From Beroe forskalii (lineage: Eukaryota > Ctenophora > Nuda > Beroida > Beroidae), in contig WFMF01000125.1 in assembly GCA_011033025.1 (NCBI GenBank), forward strand, positions 1-64,000: DNA of 64,000 nucleotides. The letters run 5' to 3'. Numbering within the stretch: the first letter of the stretch is position 1; every line of letters starts with the position of its first letter. The position numbers and the translations under genes are program-made. Below, piece after piece: positions 39,301 to 51,300 of the stretch. The notes under the pieces were generated by a model. That model made no database searches. It was not told the origin of the DNA and saw only the letters and a list, made by a program, of their open reading frames with translations.

Positions 39301-42300
39301 GGAGTGGGTGTGGACTGTGGAGGGGGTGTGGAGTGGGTGTGGACTGTGGAGTGGGTATGGACTGTGGAGTGGGTGTGGACTGTGGAGTGGGTGGGGACTG
39401 TGGAGTGGGTGTGGACTGTGGAGTGGGTGTGGACTGTGGAGTGGGTGTGGACTGTGGAGTGGGTGTAGACTGTGGAGTGGGTGGGGACTGTGAAGTGGGT
39501 GTGGACTGTGGAGTGGGTGTGGACTGTGAAGTGGGTGTGGACTGTGGAGTGGGTGAGGACTGTGGAGTGGGTGGGGACTGTGGAGTGGGTGGGGACTGTG
39601 GAGTGGGTGTGGACTGTGGAGTTGGTGTGGACTGTGGAGTGGGTGTGGACTGTGGAGTGGGTGTGGACTGTGGAGTGGGTGTGGACTGTGGAGTGGGTGT
39701 GGACTGTGGAGTGGGTCGGGACTGTGGAGGTGGGTGTGGACTGTGGGTGGGGGGACTGTGAAGTGGGTGGGACTGTGTGGAGGACTGTGGACTGTGGACT
39801 GTGGGTGGGGGGACTGTGGAGTGGGTGTGGACTGTGGAGTGGGTGTGGACTGTGGAGTGAGTGTGGACTGTGGAGTGAGTGTGGACTGTGCAATGGGTGG
39901 TGACCGTAGAGTGGGTGTGGACGGTGGAGTGGGTGTGGACTGTAGAGTGGATGTGGACTGTGGAGTGGGTGTGGACTGTGGAGTGGGTGGGGACTGTGGA
40001 GTGGGTGGGGACTGTGGAGTGGGTGTGGACTGTGGAGTGGGTGTGGACTGTGGAGTGGGTGTGGACTGTGGAGTGGGTGTGGACTGTGGAGTGGGTGTGG
40101 ACTGTGGAGTGGGTGTGGACTGTGGAGTGGGTGGGGACTCTGGACTGTGGCGTGGGTGTGGACTGTGAAGTGGGTGGGGACTGTTGAGTGGGTGGGGACT
40201 GTGGAGTGGGTGTGGACTGTGGAGTGGGTGTGGACTGTGGAGTGGGTGTGGACTGTGGAGTGGGTGTGGACTGTGGAGTGAGTTTGGAGTGGGTGGGGAC
40301 TGTGGAGTGGGTATGGACTGTGGAGTGGGTGTGGACTATGGAGTGGGTGTTGACTGTGGAGTTGGTGTGGACTGTGGAGTGGGTGGGGACTGTGGAGTGG
40401 GTGTGGACTATGGAGTGGGTGTGGGCTGTGGAGTGAGTGTGGACTCTGGAGTGGGTGGGGACTGTGGATTGGGTGTGGACTGTGGAGTGGGTGTTGACTG
40501 TGGAGTTGGTGTGGACTGTGGAGTGGGTGTGGACTGTGGAGTGGGTGGGGACTGTGGAGTGGGTGTGGACTGTGAAGTGGGTGGGGACTGTGGAGTGGGT
40601 GGGGACTGTGGAGTGGGTGTGGACTGTGGAGTGGGTGGGGACTGTGGAGAGGGTGGGGACTGTGAAGTGGGTGGGGACTGTGGAGTGTGTGTGGACTGTG
40701 GAGTGTGTGTGGACTCTGGAGTGGGTATGGACTGTGGAGTGGGTGGGGACTGTGGAGTGGGTATGGACTGTGGAGTGGGTGGGGACTGTGGAGTGGGTGG
40801 GACTGTGGAGTGGGTGTGGACTGTGGAGTGGGTGGGGACTGTGGAGTGGGTGGGGACTGTGGAGTGGGTGGGGACTGTGGAGTGGGTGTGGACTGTGGAG
40901 TGGGTGTGGACTGTGGAGTGGGTGGGGACTGTGGAGTGGGTGTGGACTGTGTGGGTGTGGTGTGGACTGTGGAGTGGGTGTGGACTGTGGAGTGGGTGGG
41001 GACTGTGGAGTGGGTGGGGACTGTGGAGTGGCTGGGGACTGTAGAGTGGGTATGGACTGTGGAGAGGGTGTGGACTGTGGAGTGGGTGTGGACTGTGGAG
41101 TGGGTATGGACTGTGGAGTGGGTTTGGACTGTGGAGTGGGTGAGGACTGTAGAGTGGGTGGGGACTGTGGAGTGGGTGAGGACTGTGGAGTGGGTGTGGA
41201 TCTGACACCACTCCTATGAATACCTGACACTCCTTTGTAATACCTGCGTCTTCAGACAATGGACAGATGGACGATGAGGTCCGCGCATCTGGAGGTCCGA
41301 CTGATCAGGGTCCTGAGCAAGGAGTATAAGGATGGTGCTGAGGAGGCGTCAACCCTCAAACTCATCGCTGACGCTGTAGTCTCCACTCTCAGTCAGCTCC
41401 TTACAGAGGTAGGTCCCAACTCTCAAACTCTGTAGTCTCCTCCTACAGTCAACTCCTTACAGAGGTAGGTCCCAAGTTGGTCTCAGCTGAAACTCTCTGG
41501 CTCATATAGAGATGATGAATAAGGGGGTCAGGGGGACCATGAGTGGAATCATGATAATATTCTTGTTATTTTACTCCCCCTCAGATCGCAAAAGGCGGGT
41601 GTAAGAACGCGACGCTTTGGTTGTTGCCTACTTTCATTAATAAGCTACATGACCAAGTCAAGGATCAGCTGATGCAGTGGCTTGGAGAGTTTTTAACTTT
41701 ATTTTAGCTTCTCATCAAAAGGGTACAGTTCCAATAATCCCATCTAATCACCAATTCCCAGCCCCTTCAACCCACATATTATCATTGTGCTAGGATAAAA
41801 GCATATTGTGTTATGGAATATGGGTTTCAAATGATTTTGACTTGCCGTCACTGAAATCGTTTAACCTCAATAACAACTTCAACATAGACCTGATATTCAA
41901 ACATTTTGTTGCAGATGGTCAGCCAATGGTGGCAGAAAGTCCCAATACCAATAAATTTTTTGTACCTGACGTTGTCTTGGTGGTAGTTAATGATAACTTT
42001 CGCTTTTTGGGATGGGTTGACAACCCGGATTTTGAATTTTGACCACATAATTCTACAATGCAAAGGTGAATTGGGCTCAAATTCATTTTGGTAGTTTATC
42101 TAAATGGTATCTATCTTTCTGAATTGGATTTAACCATCAAAAATCAATTTAACCACTTTGTGGCCCAAAAACATTAATTTCTCTTTAAGTGGCCAACTCT
42201 GGTTAAATCCCCTTTATCCACCCTTTGAGCACCCAAAATGCTCAAAACGATATGAGTTTGATGGCATATTATACTGTTATAGATCTTTGGTTCTAATTTG

Positions 42301-45300
42301 TCAATCTAGACTCTGTAGTCCTAAAACTCAAAAGATCAAAACAACTAAAATATACTGCAAAAGCAATTATAATTATTCAATGAAATAAATTACCAAACCA
42401 ATATTAGAGCAATCGTTACAATTCCAACACTTACTACTGAAAGACACATTATCACAACTGAATCTGAAGTTGATAATAGTTATACAATCTTTGATAATTC
42501 TGAATTTACAATTAACATTCCTGTGAAGTACATACCAACAAAAAACTCAAAATTAGAGTAACATAGTAATAATTAACTTCAAAAACTTGAACTACAAGTA
42601 AACAGCTGAACCTCAATGAATCCCCATTATAGAGTTTGGTAATCCCGTCAACTGCTGCAAAAACCTCCGCTGAGAACTTGCTTTTTTGCCTGTGGATGCA
42701 GCATTTAAACTTTTAAACACCGACCCAATTCACAGCCTATTCTACCAATCTACCGCGAACTTGCTGATTTACTCTGTGACATTTAAACATCGACTATTCG
42801 ACTGAGAACTTGCTGACTTCGTCTGTAGCCGCTGAACTCAAGCTGTTGTCGCTACCTGACTCTGCTAAGAGTCTCTGGGAGAGGTTCTGTTTCTTGAGGG
42901 TGACCCTTGAGAAGAAGACCCCATATCCGAAGTAGACCGCTGCCCCCACCACCAGATAGACCCCCAGCTGTTGGAGCGCTCTGACCTCCAAGTGGAGGAG
43001 CAGGATACAGTTCACCAGCACAGACAACCCCTGAGGGAAGGGCTTCCAGTGCTTGTAGGGGCTCTGCAGCTCCCTCTCCTTGAGAGGCACCTTCCAGCGG
43101 AGGAGGAGGAGGGAGAGTAGTAGGAGGCCACCACCCCTCCACTGTCAGGGAGAGGGGGTCTGGGGGCAAAGGCCATGAGGCAGGACAGCACCACTGTGCA
43201 CCCCAGGAACACCAGCATCAGCACACAGAAGAGGGTGCCAGGAGACAGGGTATCAGTGGCGGTCAGGGGGGTCTCCTCCGTCTTACTGTCCTTCTCAGCT
43301 GTGTCGAAGGAGAGGATCATCACTGCAACCGCTGTCACGATGAACACTACTAGTGTGCCACCCGAAATCTGAAACATGTCGAAATCATAATATCGCTTAG
43401 ACCTAACTCGGGTCTAACTCGGGTAAGTCCCTCGGCTGCGCCCTGGGAATTACCCAAAAATGAACCCGACAGGTGCCGTGCCGTGTTTATAAATTTCATA
43501 ATAAAGGAAAGAAGAATTCTGAAGAATTCAACAAATCTCTGACACAAATGGAATAAACTTCAGGATATTGACAGGTTGCTGTGAAACTGGAAATGGGCCA
43601 CCATGAAGAGAAAATGTTTTTGTGCCAGAGCGCTGCTTTTCACTAACCATATGACTGAGAGTCTCGAAGTCGTAGAGGATGCTGGAGAGCACTCCGAGGA
43701 GGCAGCAGACGAGGGTGTTCCAGATGGGGACCTGGGTGGTGGGGTTCACTTCACACAGGAAGGGGAAGAGGAGGCCGTCCTCTGCGATGGAGTACACCAC
43801 CCGCACCACTGTGGTCAGGGTGCAGAGACCGCACGAGAACACGGTGAAGATGAGGCCTGCTGTCACCAGGTACTGAGACACTACCAGACCTGCGTAGGAG
43901 GGGGCTATTATACAGGGGACAGAGCTTACTCAAGGGAGGGAGGGGGGCAGAGCTTACTCAATGGAGGAGGGGGCTATTATACAGGGGGCAGAGCTTACTC
44001 AATAATACAGGGGGCAGAGCTTACTCTGGATAATACAGGGGGCAGAGCTTAATCAATGGGAATACAGGGGGCAGACCTTACTCAATGGAGGGAGGGGGCT
44101 ATTTGCTAATACAGAGGGCAGAGCTTACTCAATGGAGGGAGGGGGCTATTTGCTAATACAGGGGGCAGAGCTTACTCTGGGTAATACAGGGGGCAGAGCT
44201 TACTCAATGGGAATAGCTATTATACAGGGGGCAGATATACAGGGGGCAGAGCTTACTCAATGGAGGGAGGGGGCTATTTGATTATACAGAGCTTACTCAA
44301 TGGAGGGAGGGGGCTATTTGCTAATACAGGGGGCAGAGCTTACTCAATGGAGGGGGGCTATTATACAGGGGCAGAGCTTACTCAATGGAGGGAGGGGGGC
44401 TATTTGCTAATACAGGGGGCAGAGCTTACTCAAGGGGAATACAGGGGCAGAGCTTACTCAAGGGGAATACAGGGGGCAGAGCTTACTCAATGGAGGGAGG
44501 GGGCTATACAGGGCACAGCTTACTCAATGGAGGGAGGGGCTATTTGATAATACAGGGGACAGAGCTTACTCAATGGAGGGAGGGGCTATTTGATAATACA
44601 GGGGCAGACCTTACTCAATGGGAATACACAGGGGCAGAGCTTACTCAATGGAGGGAGGGGCTATTTGCTAATACAGGGGCAGAGCTTACTCAATGGAGGG
44701 AGGGGGCTATTTGATAATACAGGGGGCAGAGCTTACTCAATGGAGGGAGGGGGCTATTTGATAATACAGGGAGCGGAGCTTACTCAATGGAGGGAGGGGG
44801 CTATTTGCAGGGAGCAGAGCTTACTCAATGGAGGGAGGGGGCTATTTGCTAATACAGGGGGCAGAGCTTACTCAATGGAGGGAGGGGGCTATTTGCTAAT
44901 ACAGGGGCAGAGCTTACTCAATGGAGGAGGGGGCTATTTGATAATACAGGGAGCGGAGCTTACTCAATGGAGGGAGGGGGCTATTTGATAATACAGGGGG
45001 CAGAGCTTACTCAATGGAGGGAGGGGGGCTATTATACAGGGGGCAGAGCTTACTCAATGGAGGGAGGGGGCTATTTGATAATACAGGGGACAGAGCTTAC
45101 TCAATGGAGGGAGGGGGGCTATTTGCTAATACAGGGGGCAGAGCTTACTCAATGGAGGGAGGGGGCTATTTGCTAATACAGGGGGCAGAGCTTACTCAAT
45201 GGAGGGAGGGGGATATTTGCTAATACAGGGGGCAGAGCTTACTCAATGGAGGGAGGGAGGATATTTGCTAATACAGGGGGCAGAGCTTACTCAAGGGGAA

Positions 45301-48300
45301 TATCTAGAAGTAGCTAGCATCCTTGAGAGTTCAAGGATAGAACAAGTTGATTGAGTTAAACTAGAAAGGTACGCTATATTTTCCGATGATGTAGTGCAAC
45401 ATCCTACTCTTGATAACCTTTTGACTTGAGGGATCCGATGAGTCCTGTAGTGCCGCTGATCTCGTACCAGGGTGTGAAGTAGGCTATTGAAAAGGCTGTT
45501 ACCACGTAGATAGTGAGGACTATGAAGAAGGAGAGCCCGGTGGCCCTGGGAAGGTCTCTCCTGGGATTCACTGCCTCCTCTGCCAGTGTCACCACAGACT
45601 CCAGTCCTACAAAGGCAAAGAAAGCTATGCCAGCCCCACTGATGATGCCATTGACTCCGAATGGGGCAAAGCCAGTCCTCCCATCCTCTGGGTTAACCAC
45701 CTCGCTGAGGTTGCTGGAGTCCCCGTACACCAGGGCAGAGACACAGAAGAGCAACAGAGACAGCACTGACACCACACTCGACACTATGTTCAGACAGGAG
45801 ATGCTCCTGATGCCGACCATGTTGATTCCTGCGAAGATGAGCATGACGCCGATAGCGAGCAAGTCTGTGTTGTCCAAGAGAGGAGGGAAATGGGCACTCT
45901 GCCAAGTCGTGACGGTCTCGTTGAAGAGGAAAGCGTCAATGTTGTTAGCTACCCCCACAGCCAGCATGGGAGCTTGAATAAGGAGCTCCCCTATGAGGAA
46001 GAAGCCGACAATAGCCGCCCCCATCTCTCCCACGGAGAAGTACGTGTAGACGTAGGCAGAACCTGTGCAGGAATACCTGGTAGATGTAAATGAGGGTTAT
46101 TACTCCTTATAAGGGCATCACGTGGGGTCGTAGGGATGTTATTCCTTATAAGGGCATCACGTGGGGGTATTATTCCTTATAAGGACATCACGTGGGGGTA
46201 TTATTCCTTATAAGGGCATCACGTGGGGGTATTACTCCTTATAAGGGTATCACGTTGGGGTATTATTCTTTATAAGGGCATCCCGTGGGGGTATTATTCC
46301 TTATAAGGGCATCACGTGGGGGTGTCATTCCTGATAAGGGCATCACGTGGGGTATTACTCCTTACAAGAGCATCACGTGGGGGTATTATTCCTTATTAGG
46401 GCATCACATGGGGGTATTACTCCTTATAAGGGCATCACGTGGGGGTATTACTCCTTATAAGGGCATCACGTGGGGGTATTACTCCTTATAAGGGCATCAC
46501 GTGGGGGTGTTATTCCGTATAAGAGCACCACGTGGGGGTATTATCTTATATATAAAGTAAAGTCACACGTGAATAATGTTTGTATGTGCCGCCGTCCACA
46601 ATTAAATTTGAGCTTGCCAAGAAAATATCAAGAGAAACGAATGCAAAAGGGAGAAATGAGGCGCCGTTGCTATGGAAACCAATTTTTCCGCACGTGCAGA
46701 TTATAATCAGTACTATGCGAGTGCTTTCGATTACGCTACTACTGTTAAATGAATTGTGCTGTAGTTTTTGAACATTTGACGTATTCTTTATACTTCGATG
46801 TCAAGATCTCAAGATGGGTATTACTCGAATAACGGAGGATAATCTAGGTACATTGTTTTCAAAAAAAGAACTGCGGTTGAGGTAGGCGGATAATCAATGC
46901 TCAGTCGGCGTAAATGTAGTTTATAAAGTTTAGCCGTAAAGATCAATTTAAGGTTTACAAAAGTGTACAATTTAACCGAGTCGGAAATAGATGTAGCAGA
47001 TTACGAAGACAATTCCTGGCCTGGATCAATGTGAAAAAACTGTCCAATGTCAGTAAGTCAGTATGGGAATCAGTTGTCAAAATTGACATCATCTTGCAAT
47101 CAACACGGAACTAAACGCACATGATTTAGCACGACTAAGATTAACCGAACTACTTTTCACTCTGCTCCTTCATAAAATTAAATATTTCGTTTAAGTAAAA
47201 AATAGGATTGCTACCTACTGTATGGTTTAATCCGTACTTTTTTCAAGAATTTGCGAACGAGGTGGCGCGAAGCGCCGCCGAGTGAGCTATGCATCCATTA
47301 TGTATACATTACTAGCAGGCCCAACGGGCCTGCTAGTTCCTTATAAGGGCATCACGTGAGGGTATTGTTCCTTATAAGGGCAGCCCCCATATCCCCCAGA
47401 GAAGTATCCAGGAATACCTGGCTGCGAGGTCGGAGTAGCAGAGCACGGAGAGGCCTGCCGCCACTCCGGATACCAGGTAGCTGACACACGTCGCAGGGCC
47501 GGCAGTGTTCTGCACTATGGAGGGGGTCACCACGAATATCCCTGGGGGTTGCCATATGTCAAAGGAGCCATGAAATGCAGCGAGAATTACTGTACATGCT
47601 AACCGGTAAATTTTTAATTGGTAACTCAATGACTTTTGCACTCATGATGATTTGAAAGTACTTTGCATTAAAAGTCAGCTCGTTGTGGTTATTCGTGTTG
47701 TGGAACTTGGCAATTACAGTGTTTTATCGTATTACTCACACTCCACTTACCTGCTCCTAGAGTACCTACTCTTACTCCTTACTCCTTACCTGCCCCTAGC
47801 ATGTGTGCCATCCCCTGCACTATCAGGGGCCACAGCGTCAGACATCTCTTCAGCTGGGTCTCGCTGCCCTTGTCTGCTTTGACTTGGAAGAGGCGCTCCC
47901 TCAAACTCGGTGGTTGCAGGTTGTACCCCATGGGCTGAGGCTAAGAGGGGAGGGGTGTCAGAAGGGAGGGGTGTCAGAGGGGAGGGGTGTCAGAGGGGAG
48001 CGGTGTCAGAAGGGAGAGGTGTCAGAGGGGAGGCGTGTCAGGGGGAGGGGTGACAGGGGGAGGGGTGTCAGATGGGAGCGGTGTCAGAAGGGAGGGGTGT
48101 CAGGGAGAGGGGTGTCAGAGCAGAGGGGAGTGGTGTCAGAGTGGAGGGGTGTCAAGGGGAGGGGTGTCAGAGTGGAGTGGTGTCAGAGTGGAGTGGTGTC
48201 AGAGGGGAGGGGTGTCAGAGGTGAGGGTGTCAGAGTGGAGTGGTGTCAGGGGGAGGGGTGTCAGGAGGAAGGGGTGTCAGAGGGGAGGGGTGTTAGGGGG

Positions 48301-51300
48301 AGGGGTGTCAAGAGGAGTGGTGTCAGGGGAGGGGTGTCAGAGGGGAGGGGTGTCAGAGGGGAGGGGTGTCAAAAGTAGGGGTGTCAGAGGAGAGGGGTGT
48401 CAAAAGGAGGGGTGTCCGAGGGAGGGGTGTCAAAAGGAGGGGTGTCAGAGGGGAGGGGTGTCAGGGGGTGTCAGAGGGGAGGGGTGTCAGAGGGGAGTGG
48501 TGTCAGAGGGGAGGGGTGTCAGGGGAGGGGTGTCAAAGGAGGAGGGGTGTCAGAAGGGAGGGGTGTCAGAGGGGAGGGGTGCCAGAGGGGAGGGGTGTCA
48601 GGGGGAGGGTTGTCAGGAGGGAGCGTTGTCAGATGGGAGGGGAGGGGTGTCAGAGTGGGAGTGTCAGGGGGGAGGGGTGTCAGAGGGGAGGGGTGTCAGA
48701 GGGGGGGTGTGTCAGAGGTGAGGGGTGTCAGGGGGAGGGGTTCAGGGGGAGTGGTGTCAGAGGAGGGGTGTCAGGGGGAGGGGTGTCAGGGGGGAGTCGT
48801 GTCAGGGGGAGTGGTGTCAGGGAGGGGTGTCAGGGGGAGTCGTGTCAGGGGGGGTGTCAGATGGGAGGTGTCAGGGGGAGGGGTGTCAGATGGGAGCGGT
48901 GTCAGAGGGAGGGGTGTCAGGGGAGGGAGTGTCAGAGGCAGGGGTGTCAGAGGGGAGGTGTGTTAGGGGGAGGGGTGTCAAGGGGAGGGGTGTCAGTGTG
49001 GAGGGGTGTCAGAGGGGAGGGGTTTCAGAGGGGAGGGGTGTCAGGGGGAGGGGTGTCAGGGGGTGTGATGTCAGAGGGGAGTGGTGTCAGGGGAGGGTGT
49101 CAGAGGGAGGGGTTGGAGGAGATAAGAATGATAGCTTCTAGTGCCTGTGTATTTTGAAATAGGTAAATCATCATTCAAATCATGCGCGAAACTACCAAAA
49201 CTACGCAAAACAGGAGTTTTACAACATCATGTCATTGTCTCGTAAAAACAAAGGCTGTACACTCTGCGAGGCTACTCAAAGAAACCCATCTCTGAGTAAC
49301 TTTGAAGCTTACACTCTAATGGACATACCAGTGTACTGATACTGCTGACACTATAGAGTGTTTTGAGACTAAAAAATAAATCTTTATTGCTGAGTAAATG
49401 TGGTCCGATTTCTGTCAAGCCCAAATTCATAAAATCCAATTTTGGAAATCTATATTGTATTTAGCATGAATTTGGGTTGATCATTTGATTTTCCGATGTT
49501 CTTAATAAACATCAGAATATCAAATGATGAACCCTTCTTGAGACTGACAAAACGATAATCAAACTATGAACTCAGCAATAAAGATTTACTTTTTAGACAC
49601 GAGACTCAAGCACCCTGTATATTGTATAAGAGTATAAGCTGACCTCATACAGGGCCCGCTACACTTTCTGAGAATTACAATTGAGGCTCTCACTTCTACT
49701 CAACTTACGGCAGTTTATAAGAAGTAGGGAATGTGTTGCTCAATGCTGGAATGTGTTGCTCAATGCTGGAATGTGTTGCTCAATGCTGGAATGTGTTGCT
49801 CAATGCTGGAATGTGTTGCTCAATGCTGGAATGTGTTGCTCAATGCTGGAATGTGTTGCTCAATGCTGGAATGTTGCTCAATGCTGAATGTGTTGCTCAA
49901 TGCTGGAATGTGTTGCTCAATGCTGGAATGTGTTGCTCAATGCTGGAATGTGTTGCTCAATGCTGGAATGTGTTGCTCAATGCTGGAATGTGTTGCTCAA
50001 TGCTGGAATGTGTTGCTCAATGCTGGAATGTGTTGCTCAAAGCTGGAATGTGTTGCTCAATGATGCTGGAATGTGTTGCTCAATGCTGGAATGTGTTGCT
50101 CAATGCTGGAATGTGTTGCTCAATGCTGGAATGTGTTGCTCAATGCTGGAATGTGTTGTTGCTCAATGCTGGAATGTGTTGCTCAATGCCAAACTGGAAT
50201 GTGTTGCTCAATGCTGGAATGTGTCATTGCTCAATGTGCTGGAATGTGTTGCTCAATGCTGGAATGTGTTGCTCAATGCTGGAATGTGTTGCTCAATGCT
50301 GGAATGTGTTGCTCAATGCTGGAATGTGTTGCTCAATGCTGGAATGTGTTGCTCAATGCTGGAATGTGTTGCTCAATGCTGGAATGTGTTGCTCAATGCT
50401 GGAATGTGTTGCTCAATGCTGGAATGTGTTGCTCAATGCTGGAATGTGTTGCTCAATGCTGGAATGTGTTGTGCTGGAATGTGTTGCTCAATGCTGGAAT
50501 GTGTTGCTCAATGCTGGAATGTGTTGCTGGAATGTGTTGCTCAATGCTGGAATGTGTTGCTCAATGCTGGAATGTGTTGCTCAATGCTGGAATGTGTTGC
50601 TCAATGCTGGAATGTGTTGCTCAATGCTGGAATGTGTTGCTCAATGCTGGAATGTGTTGCTCAATGCTGGAAAGAATGTGTTGCTCAATGCTGGAATGTG
50701 TTGCTCAATGCTGGAATGTGTTGCTCAATGCTGGAATGTGTTGCTCAATGCTGGAATGTGTTGCTCAATGCTGGAATGTGTTGCTCAATGCTGGAATGTG
50801 TTGCTCAATGCTGGAATGTGTTGCTCAATGCTGGAATGTGTTGCTCAATGCTGGAATGTGTTGCTCAATGCTGGAATGTGTTGCTCAATGCTGGAATGTA
50901 TGTGTTGCTCAATGCTGGAATGTGTTGCTCAATGCTGGAATGTGTTGCTCAATGCTGGAATGTGTTGCTCAATGCTGGAATGTGTTGCTCAATGCTGGAA
51001 TGTGTTGCTCAATGCTGGAATGTGTTGCTCAATGCTGGAGCTGGAATGTGTTGCTCAATGCTGGAATGTGTTGCTCAATGCTGGAATGTTGCTCAATGCT
51101 GGAATGTGTTGCTCAATGCTGGAATGTGTTGCTCAATGCTGGAATGTGTTGCTCTGGAATGTGTTGCTCAATGCTGGAATGTTGCTCAATGCTGGAATGT
51201 GTTGCTCAATGCTGGAATGTGTTGCTCAATGCTGGAATGTGTTGCTCAATGCAATGCTGGAATGTGTGTTGCTCAATGCTGGAATGTGTTGCTCAATGCT

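Noticed and set aside
39182-41230. 682-codon minus-strand frame of PTPQST/HTHSTV repeats and overlapping plus-strand frames
   Set aside because: By-product of the 18-bp array (six codons per unit). It overlaps a MED12 exon on the other strand and has no start or splice context of its own.
41806-42042. 78-codon frame MCYGIWVSNDFDLPS...
   Set aside because: No recognised family, AT-rich surroundings, and it lies in the likely 3' UTR of the SLC7 gene; insufficient support.
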